A stretch of 47,143 nucleotides of DNA from Kiritimatiellia bacterium (GCA_024694365.1 JAILJX010000033.1:1-47143); one strand, 5' to 3'. Shown: positions 23,314-31,809, counted from the stretch's first letter. Notes: a model not told the origin generated them from the letters alone. Program-made: numbers and translations.

Positions 23314-24483
23314 TCAGTCGGCGAGAATCTCCTCCGCCAGTTTCTCCAGCGATGCCGAAGAAGCGGCGGCAAGCGAACTTTTCACCGTCACGGCGGTATC
23401 GCAGAAGACGATGTTTTTGGACTTTTCGAACATCCCCCTCATGACCTTTGCCGCGGCAGGCGCCCAGGAACCGTTTTCGATGAACCCGATTTTCCGGTTC
23501 TGGTAGTTGCGCTCGGTAAGGTGGTCGATGAAATGGCGCATCCACGGGAAGATGTCCATATTGTAGGTGGTTGTCGCGAGGACAAGCTTTCCGTAGCGGA
23601 ATGCATCTTCGACGGCCTCCGCCTGATCGTCGCGCGCGAGATCCGCAACGGCAACCTTTGGGCAGCCCTTCGCCTTCAGGATATCGACGAATCTGAGGAC
23701 CGCTTCCTTTGTGTGCCCGTATACGGAAGTGTAGGCCACAAGAACTCCCGGCGACTCCACGGCGTAGGAGGACCACGTGCCGTACTGCTTTACCGCATGG
23801 GCGATCTCCTCCGGAGTCTTCAGCACCGGACCGTGCAGCGGACAGATTGTCTTTATGGCAAGGCCGGAGGCCTTCTTGAGAAGCGACTGCACCTGCATGC
23901 CGTACTTGCCGACGATCCCGATGTAATAGCGGCGGGCCTCGCAGTCCCAACCCTCAGGATCCTCGACGTCGTTCGCGCCGAACTTTCCGAATCCGTCGGC
24001 CGAGAAGAGAATCCCGTCTGCCGAATCGAACGTGACCATGACCTCGGGCCAATGCACCATGGGCGCTGCGACAAAAGTGAAGGTGTGGCGTCCCGTCGAA
24101 AGCGTATCCCCTTCCTTGATGATGCGGCGGCGGTCGGGATAGTCCGTGCCGAAGAAATTCTTCATCATCGCAAAGGCTTGGGCGCTGGCCACCACGGTGG
24201 CCCCGGGGTACTCGCGGAGGATGCGGTCGATGTTCGCCGAGTGGTCCGGCTCCATGTGCTGGACAACGAGATAGTCTACCGGCTTGTCGCCTATCTCCGC
24301 CCTGAGATTGGCGAGCCACTCGTCGCCGAATCTGCGGTCCACCGTGTCGAACACGAGAATCTTGGAATCCTTGACCACGTATGAATTGTACGCCATCCCG
24401 CGCGGAACGACATATTGACCTTCGAACAGATCTATGTCATGGTCGTTCACGCCTATGTATTTGACATCATCCGAAACCGTCAT
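23314..24483 (-). CDS. flavodiiron protein (A-type flavoprotein, O2/NO reductase)
   Basis: 389 residues. The N-terminal metallo-beta-lactamase-like domain keeps all expected diiron ligands: His76, Glu78 and Asp80 in QHMEPDH, His144 in PMVHWPE, Asp163 in SADGFG and His217 in PLHGPV. The C-terminal flavodoxin domain (from about 245) has the FMN loop TSVYGHTKEA and later TTTYNMDIFPWM. It uses electrons from rubredoxin or similar donors to reduce O2 to water or NO to N2O in the cytoplasm of anaerobes. No rubredoxin domain is fused and none is nearby. The start at 24483 follows AAAGGAAG. It is the first gene of the operon that includes the sigma-54 activator and rpoN, which recalls the NorR-NorV pairing of enterobacteria. 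Confidence 0.94.
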   Translation of the reverse strand: MTVSDDVKYIGVNDHDIDLFEGQYVVPRGMAYNSYVVKDSKILVFDTVDRRFGDEWLANLRAEIGDKPVDYLVVQHMEPDHSANIDRILREYPGATVVASAQAFAMMKNFFGTDYPDRRRIIKEGDTLSTGRHTFTFVAAPMVHWPEVMVTFDSADGILFSADGFGKFGANDVEDPEGWDCEARRYYIGIVGKYGMQVQSLLKKASGLAIKTICPLHGPVLKTPEEIAHAVKQYGTWSSYAVESPGVLVAYTSVYGHTKEAVLRFVDILKAKGCPKVAVADLARDDQAEAVEDAFRYGKLVLATTTYNMDIFPWMRHFIDHLTERNYQNRKIGFIENGSWAPAAAKVMRGMFEKSKNIVFCDTAVTVKSSLAAASSASLEKLAEEILAD

Positions 24484-24510
24484 TTGATTCTTCCTTTCGT
24501 TTGAAGAGGT

Positions 24511-24519
24511 ATTATACCA
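24511..24519 (-). promoter_or_regulatory. extended -10 promoter of the flavodiiron-rpoN operon
   Basis: TGGTATAAT on the minus strand (TATAAT at 24511-24516). The TAA stop codon of the preceding bioW-bioF gene lies inside the hexamer. The leader to the ATG at 24483 would be about 21 nt and contains AAAGGAAG. Confidence 0.65.
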
Positions 24520-26422
24520 AATTTCCGAGCGCACGGGCAATCGCCTCCGCGGCTGACGAAAGCGTTTCGCGCGTGTGGGAACTCATCAGCGCCACCCTGA
24601 GACGCGCTGCGCCCATCGGAACCGCAGGGTAGCGTATGGCAGGGACCAGAAACCCGCTCTCCTCCAGCGCAGAGGCCGCAGCCATCGCGCGCCGCTCGTC
24701 TCCGACGGGGATGGGCACTATCGCAGAGGGGCTTTTGGCGCTTATGCCGCGCCGCGCCAGCTCTCTTGTGAAGAAGCCGACATTCTCCCGCAGCTTCTCC
24801 ACGCGCCACGGTTCGTTCTCGAGGACGGTGAGGGCGGCGTCTGCGGCGGCAGCGGCGGCAGGACACGGTGACGTCGAGAAAATGAAACTCCTTGCGCGGT
24901 TTCTGAGAAAATCGGCGATTTCTCCGGAGCAGCAGACGAATCCTCCTGCCGATCCCAGCGCCTTGGAGAGGGTCCCCAGAAGAATGTCGGGATGTCCGCA
25001 TCCGAAATGCTCGACGAGTCCGCGTCCTGTCGCCCCTGCCACTCCGGTGGAATGGGCCTCGTCTATCATGGAGAATGCGTCGTTGGCGCTGCAAACGTCA
25101 AGGAACCGCGGAAGATCGAGCATGTCGCCGTCCATCGAGAAAACCGCATCCGACACGGCAAGCCGCCGCCGGTGCTCCCGGCAGAATGAAAGCTTGCGCG
25201 CCAGATCGTCCATGTCGCCATGTCGGTAGACGATCACGTCCGCCCCCGAAAGCCTGCACCCGTCTATGATGGAAGCATGGTTGAGTTCGTCCGACACAAT
25301 CGCATCGCCCTTTTTGACGAGCGCCTGGATGGTGCCCACGTTCGCCATATAGCCTGTCGCGAAAAGCACGGCATCGTCCGTCCCTTTGAACGAGGCGAGA
25401 TGCCTCTCCAGCGCGACGTGAGGAGGCTGCGTGCCGGTGGTGAGCCGCGACCCGCCGGATCCCGCCCCCCACTTTGCGGACGCCCCGGATGCCGCTGCAG
25501 TCACGCGGGGATCCCTTGCGAGATCAAGATAGTCGTTGGACGAAAGTACGGCGAGGCGCCTGCAGCCCGCAAGCGCTTCCGGTCCGGCCGGAGAATCCAG
25601 CACGCGAATCCCGCGCCTCAATCCGGCGCTGTCGATGACCGACATCTCGGCCGCAAGCCCGTCCATGCGCCGCTCTTCGGCGACAGCGCCGAGAACAGGG
25701 ACGCCTTCCACGACGACAGGGGTCTTCTCCAGAAAGCGGATTGTCGACGCGACATCCTCGCGTCTGCCGCGATATAAAAAGATGCGCCCGCCCGCAGGGT
25801 CGCCCTTCTCCTTGATGACCGTTATGCGTCTGTATCCGATATTTCTCGTCGCAACATATCCGGTCACATAGTCGGGATCGTCCGAAACGCATATCTCGCC
25901 GACGATGCCCGGCGCGTTCGCCACTTTTGTCGCAAGGACAATCGCCTCCGCATAGTGGTTTTTCCCTCCCGCCGTGCCCTTGAGAATCGAGTCGGAATCG
26001 TCCATGCAAGTAGCCCGCACGCCGCGTTCGCGATCCGGCTCGAGACGTTCAAGGGTGTCCGCATCCAAAAGCATCGCGCCTCGCATCGAATACGTCTCGC
26101 GGAAAAGGGCCATTATCTCGTCCATGCGCAGGACGCCCGCCTCCTTCAAGAGCGATGCTGCGCGTGCGAGGCCTTCATCCGGAGTGGATGTGCGCTCCGT
26201 CACCACGGGAAGCGCTTCCAGCCGGACAATCGCTCCCGGATTTTCAATCTTGATGTTTATGAAATCCGGAACGCCCTTTGGATGGTTCAGCGCGCGTTCG
26301 GCCAACTGCGAAACGGTATGGGGTACGGCATGCGGCGGAACAATCTTTTCGGCACCCGAAATATGCCGCCGCGAACACGACGCCCGCATTTTTACGGAAA
26401 ATAGGCCGCTCGATCCTTTCAT
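24512..26422 (-). CDS. BioW-BioF fusion: pimeloyl-CoA ligase plus 8-amino-7-oxononanoate synthase
   Basis: About 636 residues joining two consecutive biotin-pathway enzymes. Residues 1-245 are BioW-like: FSVKMRAS, HISGAEKIV, and TSTPDEGLARAASLLKEAGV. This half makes pimeloyl-CoA from pimelate, ATP and CoA. Residues about 260-636 are a BioF-type alpha-oxoamine synthase: LSSNDYLDLARDPRV, SRLTTGT, FATGYMANVGTIQ, IDEAHSTGV and the PLP Lys in GTLSKALGSAGG. This half condenses pimeloyl-CoA with alanine. Fusion would channel the intermediate. Start choice is uncertain: 26422 leaves a 13-nt gap after dprA, whereas an ATG at 26461 would overlap dprA. No other bio gene lies in the window. Biotin would serve the oxaloacetate decarboxylase encoded further along. 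Confidence 0.9.
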   Translation of the reverse strand: MKGSSGLFSVKMRASCSRRHISGAEKIVPPHAVPHTVSQLAERALNHPKGVPDFINIKIENPGAIVRLEALPVVTERTSTPDEGLARAASLLKEAGVLRMDEIMALFRETYSMRGAMLLDADTLERLEPDRERGVRATCMDDSDSILKGTAGGKNHYAEAIVLATKVANAPGIVGEICVSDDPDYVTGYVATRNIGYRRITVIKEKGDPAGGRIFLYRGRREDVASTIRFLEKTPVVVEGVPVLGAVAEERRMDGLAAEMSVIDSAGLRRGIRVLDSPAGPEALAGCRRLAVLSSNDYLDLARDPRVTAAASGASAKWGAGSGGSRLTTGTQPPHVALERHLASFKGTDDAVLFATGYMANVGTIQALVKKGDAIVSDELNHASIIDGCRLSGADVIVYRHGDMDDLARKLSFCREHRRRLAVSDAVFSMDGDMLDLPRFLDVCSANDAFSMIDEAHSTGVAGATGRGLVEHFGCGHPDILLGTLSKALGSAGGFVCCSGEIADFLRNRARSFIFSTSPCPAAAAAADAALTVLENEPWRVEKLRENVGFFTRELARRGISAKSPSAIVPIPVGDERRAMAAASALEESGFLVPAIRYPAVPMGAARLRVALMSSHTRETLSSAAEAIARALGNLV

Positions 26423-26435
26423 TGGCAAATCCGCA

Positions 26436-27578
26436 TCAATCTTGACGGGGCAGAGCCACACGATTCCCCGGAAAAAACCGGACCGCCCCCTTCAAGCGCA
26501 ATGTCATGCAAAGAGCGTTCACCTTCGCAGCGGAAAGTCCCGTACGCTCAATAAGGGAATCGACGCTGACCCCTTCTATGTCGACGTGTCGCATGACGAT
26601 CGCCTCCTCTACGGAAAAACCGGGCCTCGGCCTGTCATCCGGGCGAGGAGCGGTCTTCTCCTTCTCAGGCTTGACCGGATTCTCAGGCTTGACCGGATTC
26701 ATCCCATGCGGCGCAGGGGCCGGATGCGAGTTGCCGGAGACAGGGATAAGCTCTCCCATAGCCTCCTCCACATCGCGGGCATTGCGCACAAGCTGGGCGC
26801 CTTCCCTTATCAGCGAAAGACATCCCGCGGAAGAACGGCTGTCCACCCGTCCGGGAACGGCCATTACGGTTCTTCCGAGATCGGCCGCTATTCCCGTCGT
26901 GATCAGAGTCCCGCTCTTTACGGGGGCCTCCACTGCTATCACGCCCCGGGAAAGACCGGCGACGACATGGTTTCTCTGGGGGAATGTCTGCGTGTCCGGC
27001 GAACGTCCGAACGGGAATTCGCTCACAACCGCGCCTCCGCGCTTCACGATCTCTCTTGCAAGTTCGCGGTTTTGCTCGGGATAGAAACAGTCGAGCCCGG
27101 AGCCCAGAACCCCTACGGTAACTCCATCCGCAGCAAGCGCGCCACGATGGGCTTCCGCATCTATGCCGAGCGCCAGTCCCGACACTATGCACCATCCGCC
27201 GGCCGAGAGATCCCGCGCAAGCCGGTAGGCGACATCGGCGCCGTAAGGAGTTGCCCTGCGAGTGCCGATTACAGCCAGCGCCGGAGGCGAAAGTGCCGCA
27301 GGATCGCCTTTCACATAGAGACAGAGAGGACGCCCTGGCGCTTCCATGAGAATGCGGGGATACGTTTCGTCGGCAGGGGTGACGATCGTGACGCCAAAGC
27401 GCTCCGCACGCTTCATTTCCCCGGTCCAATCCACCGCGCCGCCGGACCGCGAAACCTTCGATGGCCAAGCTTCCCACGCCGCCGCGACAGACCCGAAGCG
27501 CTGCTCAAGCGAGGCGACTTTCACCGACCCGATCTGCTCCGTCAGGTTGAAAGCTACGTATGCCTCTTTTTCCGTCAT
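26436..27578 (-). CDS. dprA: DNA-processing protein DprA (Smf)
   Basis: 380 residues. DprA loads RecA on incoming single-stranded DNA in natural transformation. The Rossmann-like core shows IGTRRATPYGADVA, CIVSGLALGIDAEAHRGAL, GVLGSGLDCFYPEQN, SEFPFG, FPQRNHVVAGLS and SGTLITTGIAADLGRTVMAVPG, all strongly conserved family positions. An N-terminal helical part (1-80) and a C-terminal winged-helix-like segment (about 320-375), joined by a Pro/Lys-rich linker, complete the usual layout. The ATG is 52 bp from the divergent tRNA-Glu gene. The bioW-bioF gene follows after a short gap, probably in the same transcript. Presence alone does not prove competence, since dprA is widespread. Confidence 0.95.
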   Translation of the reverse strand: MTEKEAYVAFNLTEQIGSVKVASLEQRFGSVAAAWEAWPSKVSRSGGAVDWTGEMKRAERFGVTIVTPADETYPRILMEAPGRPLCLYVKGDPAALSPPALAVIGTRRATPYGADVAYRLARDLSAGGWCIVSGLALGIDAEAHRGALAADGVTVGVLGSGLDCFYPEQNRELAREIVKRGGAVVSEFPFGRSPDTQTFPQRNHVVAGLSRGVIAVEAPVKSGTLITTGIAADLGRTVMAVPGRVDSRSSAGCLSLIREGAQLVRNARDVEEAMGELIPVSGNSHPAPAPHGMNPVKPENPVKPEKEKTAPRPDDRPRPGFSVEEAIVMRHVDIEGVSVDSLIERTGLSAAKVNALCMTLRLKGAVRFFPGNRVALPRQD

Positions 27579-27586
27579 TTTCCCGC

Positions 27587-27616
27587 TTGATTTCCAGCCG
27601 CCGAATATGATATACT
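27587..27616 (+). promoter_or_regulatory. promoter of tRNA-Glu
   Basis: TTGATT (27587-27592), an 18-bp spacer and TATACT (27611-27616) on the plus strand; the start point would be near 27623, just ahead of the tRNA at 27631. Confidence 0.7.
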
Positions 27617-27630
27617 ATTCTCCGTTTTGT

Positions 27631-27705
27631 GGCCCCATCGTCTATCGGCTAGGACACGAGCTTTTCATGCTTGGTAGAGGAGTTCGACTCTCCTTGGGGC
27701 TGCCA
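27631..27705 (+). tRNA. tRNA-Glu (anticodon TTC)
   Basis: A full cloverleaf can be drawn. Acceptor GGCCCCA pairs with TGGGGCT (one G:T), the D-arm region is TCGTCTATCGGCTAGGACA, and the anticodon stem CGAGC/GCTTG encloses loop TTTTCAT with anticodon TTC. The T-arm is AGGAG-TTCGACT-CTCCT. The 3' end is G plus an encoded CCA. It is the only plus-strand gene in the window, divergent from dprA and convergent with the TPR gene. Confidence 0.97.
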
Positions 27706-27736
27706 CCCTCTCCGGGCGATTTCAACCCTGGATCTC

Positions 27737-29116
27737 TCACTTGCTCTTCAGAGCCTGAGAAACAGCGAGCATCCTCTCCGAAAGGTCTTCAAAGCCCACG
27801 TCGGTGGAATAGACGTCCTTGTAGTATCTGTAGGCCTTCTCCAGATCTCCCGAGGCCTCGGCGCACAGACCGAGCTGATACACAACCTTTTTCTTGAGAT
27901 CGTCCATGGTCGGAAGCGCATCGCGCGCCGTCTCGAGCTGCATGACGGCCATATCGGCCTGGCCTTTCTGGAGGAAGCACATCGCGAGATAGTATAGCGC
28001 CCAAAGACGATCCTTCGGACTCTTCTGCGCAAGCTGCAGATGCTCCAGCGCTTCGTCGTAGTATTCGTACGTGTAGTATTGAAGACCGAGCTCGTAGTGG
28101 AGATGGAGATCGTTCGGGTAGCGCTCGACACGGGCGGCCAGATCGTCGAAGACAAACTGGTTCTTCTGGTTCTCGAGTTCAACCGCGTTTTCCTCGTCTC
28201 CTGCCGAACGGTATGCTTCTATCTGCTGATCATAGTACTGGATCGTGGTCTGGGACAGCATGCGGTCGAGCTCCGGATCCATGGATCCTGCCGCCTCTAT
28301 CGCCTGCTGAAGGCATTCCACCGCCTCATCGAACCTTTTGTTCTGGACGTACAGACGCGCCAACGCGCGACGGTAGTTCATGTTCTTCGGTTCTTTCTCT
28401 ATCTGCGCCAGTTTCTCGGCTATCAAGGCCTCGGCATCGTCGCCTGTGATGACGGCCTTGTTCGCCTGATCGAGCTTTTTGGCCTGTTCCTTGTTCGCGA
28501 TCAGATTCTGGAAGCCGCCTTTCTTCCCTGCGGTCTGCGACCATCCCGCGTTCATCGTCGCCTGGGCCTCGGTATTCTTCAAAAGCTGCATGATTCTCTG
28601 GTCGCCAGGTTTCGCTTCGGCAAGCTTGCGGTATGCATCGCGGGCCTTTTCCCAGTTTTTCGCCATCTGGTAGTATGTGGCTATGCGTTCAAGAAGCGCA
28701 GGGTCCTTGTTGCTGCACTCGTATGCAGCCTCGATGGAAATGGCCGCATGATCCGTCTTCCCGGCGGCCTCTGCCGCCTTGACCGCCGCTTCGATGTTAT
28801 CTCCGTCGAGCGGGTTCTTGCAGAGAAGCTTCTCGGCTTCGGCCATGGCCTCGACTCCTTTCCCCTTCTTTACGAGCGCCATGATCTTGTTGCGGTCCAT
28901 CATGTAGCCGAGCTTCGCGCCGAAACCGATCTTCCCGTTTTTGCGGAAATTCGCGATTTGCGCCGTACGCAGAAGCTTGCGCGTCTCCAGAACGTCAGGT
29001 GCGGCTGAAATCGCCTCCATGAGCATGTCCACGGCAAGCTCGTAACGCCCCGACTCAAGCGCCTGACGTCCGCGGTTTGTGAAATTCTGAGCTTTCTGTG
29101 CAAGATCGACCGCCAT
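27737..29116 (-). CDS. cytoplasmic TPR-repeat protein
   Basis: 459 residues without a signal peptide. Helical tetratricopeptide repeats cover most of the length; clear units include RALARLYVQNKRFDEAVECL, YELGLQYYTYEYYDEALEHL and YYLAMCFLQKGQADMAVMQL. The start at 29116 (MAVDLAQK) follows GGAGGT at ideal spacing, so a longer upstream frame is rejected. TPRs mediate protein contacts and no enzymatic motif is present. Neighbours (a RAM protein, lptE and a bamD-like gene) hint at envelope biology, but the partner is unknown. The GFGAKLGYMMDRNKIMALVKKG segment near residue 70 is a distinctive non-TPR stretch. Confidence 0.85.
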   Translation of the reverse strand: MAVDLAQKAQNFTNRGRQALESGRYELAVDMLMEAISAAPDVLETRKLLRTAQIANFRKNGKIGFGAKLGYMMDRNKIMALVKKGKGVEAMAEAEKLLCKNPLDGDNIEAAVKAAEAAGKTDHAAISIEAAYECSNKDPALLERIATYYQMAKNWEKARDAYRKLAEAKPGDQRIMQLLKNTEAQATMNAGWSQTAGKKGGFQNLIANKEQAKKLDQANKAVITGDDAEALIAEKLAQIEKEPKNMNYRRALARLYVQNKRFDEAVECLQQAIEAAGSMDPELDRMLSQTTIQYYDQQIEAYRSAGDEENAVELENQKNQFVFDDLAARVERYPNDLHLHYELGLQYYTYEYYDEALEHLQLAQKSPKDRLWALYYLAMCFLQKGQADMAVMQLETARDALPTMDDLKKKVVYQLGLCAEASGDLEKAYRYYKDVYSTDVGFEDLSERMLAVSQALKSK

Positions 29117-29142
29117 TGGATACCTCCGTTTCTGTGTTGGGC

Positions 29143-29451
29143 TCAAGGAGAGACTGCCAGACGTCCATCGTCGCCGAGATTCGCTCCGACTCCCTGCGCC
29201 TTGTATGTCTTGAGCATGAAATGTGTGGCCGTTGAAAGGACCCCGTCAATCGTGGAAAGGTCCTGCGCAACGAACTGGGCGACATCCTGAAGGCTGTCTC
29301 CTTTCACGAAAACCAGAAGGTCGTAGGCTCCGGACATGAGAAAGCACGCCTCCACCTGCTCGAACCGGGCTACGCGTTCGGCGATTTTCCCGAAACCGCA
29401 ATCGCGCTGCGGAGTTATCTTGAGTTCTATGACAGCATGCACACCGTTCAT
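29143..29451 (-). CDS. stand-alone RAM-domain (Lrp/AsnC C-terminal-like) protein
   Basis: 102 residues. The sequence matches the ligand-binding/oligomerisation half of Lrp/AsnC regulators: VIELKITPQRDCGFGKIAERV, FEQVEACFLMSGAYDLLVFVKGDSLQDVAQFV, LSTIDGVLSTATHFMLKTYK. No HTH precedes it, so it cannot bind DNA by itself. Family members of this size assemble into rings and may sense amino acids or modulate full-length Lrp proteins. The ATG follows AAAGGAG. It lies 25 nt upstream of lptE's stop and 26 nt before the TPR gene, likely within one transcript. Confidence 0.87.
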   Translation of the reverse strand: MNGVHAVIELKITPQRDCGFGKIAERVARFEQVEACFLMSGAYDLLVFVKGDSLQDVAQFVAQDLSTIDGVLSTATHFMLKTYKAQGVGANLGDDGRLAVSP

Positions 29452-29476
29452 TTTTCTCCTTTCGCCGTACCCGGCA

Positions 29477-29986
29477 TCACCAGGCGAGAGAGGTCGCGTC
29501 GTCCACGATCTGCCGCGCTATATCCTCGGCGATTCTGCCTGAAGCGTCGCGCTCCCCCGTAAGAATGTCGTCATTCGCAAGAAAAGTCGTCTCGGCGGTG
29601 TATTTCCTTTTGTCGACAAGAACCTTGCCGGAACGCTTGTCTATGAAGCTCACTACTGCTTTTGCGCGGAACCTGTGTTCGCGCGTGCGCGCGCCGGTGC
29701 GCCTTTCGTAAGCCACCGACGGCGACGACGACGAAACGAGCTCTCCCTGCACCTCGAGCGCCGCGTCTCCCGGAGACGCGATGACATAAGTGCCCTCGCG
29801 CTGGAATTCGCGAAGCACCTGGGATGTCACGACGGAGCCGAGCGCCGAAACATCCGTCGCATTGCGGAAAACAGGAACGGCCACCGTCCTGGATTCGGCG
29901 GGGACGGAAGGACGCCACGAGTAGGATGCACAGCCCGCAAGAAGCAGTACGGCGGACAGGGAAACGGCATGGACTGTCTTTTTCAT
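29477..29986 (-). CDS. lptE: LPS-assembly lipoprotein LptE-like
   Basis: 169 residues with a lipoprotein signal peptide; the lipobox LLAGC places the acylated Cys at 19. After it, RTVAVPVFRNATDVSALGSVVTSQVLREFQREGTYVI is the characteristic start of the LptE fold, and VSFIDKRSGKVLVDKRKYTAETTF is the beta-alpha-beta core. LptE plugs the LptD barrel in the outer membrane and helps insert lipopolysaccharide. LptD is not in the window. The start overlaps the stop of the bamD-like gene by ATGA. Confidence 0.85.
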   Translation of the reverse strand: MKKTVHAVSLSAVLLLAGCASYSWRPSVPAESRTVAVPVFRNATDVSALGSVVTSQVLREFQREGTYVIASPGDAALEVQGELVSSSSPSVAYERRTGARTREHRFRAKAVVSFIDKRSGKVLVDKRKYTAETTFLANDDILTGERDASGRIAEDIARQIVDDATSLAW

Positions 29987-31011
29987 TTCACAACCTCCGG
30001 CGTAGTCTGGAGCTCCCTCAGACGCTCGCGCGCTTCCCCGGCATGGCGGCTTGCGGGGTACTCGCGCAGGAACTTTTCGTACGCGCTCACGGCTCCGCGG
30101 CGAGTGCGCGTCTTGGAATCGTAGAATTTCGCGGCGGCGAAGGCCTCGTCCTCGAAATGGGCCGACGTCTCTGCATACCAGCGGTCGAGATCGGCCGCCA
30201 GCGCACTGTCCCGGTTGGTCTTGCGGGCCATCGCAAGGAAACCCATCGTGTCCATTGCGCGTGCACGGTTGTATTCGTGATCTCGCAGGACTTTCATCCT
30301 CGCCTTCGCCTCCCGCCCGAGAGCCAGGACAGCCTCGGGAGTCCCGGCATGAATGTTGCGAAGCGTCTCATAGACCTCTATGGCCTTCTCCCAAAGCCCC
30401 TCGTCCTCCCTCAGCTCCGCTATCGTCAGCAAGGCCTCCGGCGCGTACGAAGCCCCTGGCGCATGCAGCACGACGCACTCGAAAGCGCGCCGGACGTCTG
30501 TGGTGTTCGCGAACGGGACGAAGAAAACGGTCTTCCCGGCGCGGCGCATCTCGCATGCAGTGTCGTACATGCGCCGTGCGATGGCATCGTAGTCGCAGCG
30601 CGAGGAGAAGAAGTCGAGAAGATACTTGTACTCTTCGAACGCCTCGATGTAATCGAATGTCTTGCCGTAAAGCAGATCGGCTATCGCCTGCTGGGCGACA
30701 GGAGCCTCCGCCGAGGCAGGCCATTCGGCGACAAGCGCCTCGTACGCGTCCCTGGCCTTGCCGTATTTCTCGTTGGCCTCCAGCTCGCGCGCCCAAGCAA
30801 GCTGATCTGCCGGCGTCGTCATTTTCGGACCGCTCCACCACGAGAAGAAACCGGGCGATTTCTGATCCGGCTCGACGATGCCGGACTCGCTGTCGAACCC
30901 GGGATACGCGTCGGTCGCATAATGCGTCCCCGGACCAACCGATACCGCATATGCCGACGCCGCAGCGAAAGCAACGGAAACAAAGACGTTTTTTGCGATT
31001 CTGCGATTCAT
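29983..31011 (-). CDS. BamD/YbgF-like TPR protein, exported
   Basis: 342 residues with a Sec signal (VFVSVAFAAASAYA). Unlike classical BamD there is no lipobox Cys, so it would be periplasmic or otherwise anchored. TPR-like helices include LAWARELEANEKYGKARDAYEALVAEWP, then AFEEYKYLLDFFSSR and AVSAYEKFLREYPASRHAGEARERL, the phrase typical of BamD and Tol-Pal YbgF proteins. A role in outer-membrane protein assembly or envelope scaffolding is inferred. Its coupling to lptE supports an envelope role. The ATG is only 10 nt past a TATAAT, implying a near-leaderless mRNA. Confidence 0.78.
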   Translation of the reverse strand: MNRRIAKNVFVSVAFAAASAYAVSVGPGTHYATDAYPGFDSESGIVEPDQKSPGFFSWWSGPKMTTPADQLAWARELEANEKYGKARDAYEALVAEWPASAEAPVAQQAIADLLYGKTFDYIEAFEEYKYLLDFFSSRCDYDAIARRMYDTACEMRRAGKTVFFVPFANTTDVRRAFECVVLHAPGASYAPEALLTIAELREDEGLWEKAIEVYETLRNIHAGTPEAVLALGREAKARMKVLRDHEYNRARAMDTMGFLAMARKTNRDSALAADLDRWYAETSAHFEDEAFAAAKFYDSKTRTRRGAVSAYEKFLREYPASRHAGEARERLRELQTTPEVVK

Positions 31012-31020
31012 GTCTCTTAT

Positions 31021-31029
31021 ATTATATCA
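31021..31029 (-). promoter_or_regulatory. extended -10 promoter of the bamD-like/lptE unit
   Basis: TGATATAAT on the minus strand (TATAAT at 31021-31026). Its TGA is the stop codon of the upstream exonuclease gene. Only 9 nt separate the hexamer from the ATG at 31011. Confidence 0.6.
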
Positions 31030-31809
31030 CACCTTTGGCGCCGGGGGAAGACGTCCGTTGTCAAGAATATCCCGGATTATCATCTTGACCTCCGTATCGA
31101 AATCCCCTTTCAGCATCCATTTCAGGAAATTGGGCTCGTTTACGAGAAGTTTGGAGAGCGGTTCACCCTTTTTCTTGCCGAAATTGACCGTAAGCGCTCC
31201 GTCGCGCCAGCGGAGCATTCCGTTTCTGTCCGCGTTGAGCGGATCGTGCGGGACAAGGTATTCGTCCAGTTCGTCGACGCCGCGCGGAATATCGGGATAC
31301 TTCTCCAGCTGCGCCTTGAGAACTTCCAGCGTTGCCGCCGCGTCAGCCCCCGCACTGTGCGCATTGGAATGGTCGCGCCCCAGATAGAACCTGACCGCCG
31401 CAGACAGATCGCGCGGCTCCTTCCGATGGTAGATGCGCTGGACATCCACATGTTTTCGCGACGTTGCGGCGAAATTCCTGCCTGTGCGGGCGAACTCCTC
31501 TTCAAGGCAAGGGATGTCAAACCGGTCGGAGTTGAACCCGGACAGATCGCAACCTTCGAAAAACGCAAAAATCTCGGCGGCCTTCTCCGCGAAAGTCGGA
31601 CAGTCCTTGACGATTTCATCCGTTATCCCGTGTATGACGGAAGTCTCCGGCGGAATCGGAACGGTAGGATTGAGAAGCCAGCACTTGGACACCTCGCTGC
31701 CGTCCGGCATTGCCTTGATGGCTGCGAGTTCGATTATGCGGTCTTTTCGGGGGATGACCCCGGTGGATTCTATGTCGAATACAATCAGCGGTCGAGAAAG
31801 TTTCAGCAT
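31027..31809 (-). CDS. DEDDh 3'-5' exonuclease, DNA polymerase III epsilon-like
   Basis: 260 residues. Exo I motif FDIESTG gives Asp12 and Glu14, Exo II is GFNSDRFD (Asp95 or Asp98), and Exo III is HSAGAD with His151 and Asp156, so all four DEDDh acids and the His are present. The core ends near residue 170. The last 90 residues, with GMLRWRDGALTVNFGKKKGEPLSKL, form a separate small domain that I know from other stand-alone exonucleases of this type. It lacks the clamp-binding tail expected of DnaQ proper, so a repair or RNase-T/oligonuclease-like role is as likely as proofreading. It starts 1 nt after the lpxC-like stop, with GGAG upstream. Confidence 0.88.
   Translation of the reverse strand: MLKLSRPLIVFDIESTGVIPRKDRIIELAAIKAMPDGSEVSKCWLLNPTVPIPPETSVIHGITDEIVKDCPTFAEKAAEIFAFFEGCDLSGFNSDRFDIPCLEEEFARTGRNFAATSRKHVDVQRIYHRKEPRDLSAAVRFYLGRDHSNAHSAGADAAATLEVLKAQLEKYPDIPRGVDELDEYLVPHDPLNADRNGMLRWRDGALTVNFGKKKGEPLSKLLVNEPNFLKWMLKGDFDTEVKMIIRDILDNGRLPPAPKV

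Noticed and set aside
22006..24384. Long plus-strand open frame over the sigma-54 activator and flavodiiron genes
   Set aside because: Antisense shadow of two confidently identified genes.
24512..26461. Longer bioW-bioF start at 26461
   Set aside because: It would overlap dprA by 26 nt and adds residues not expected in BioW; the ATG at 26422 fits the family N-terminus better, though neither has a strong ribosome binding site.
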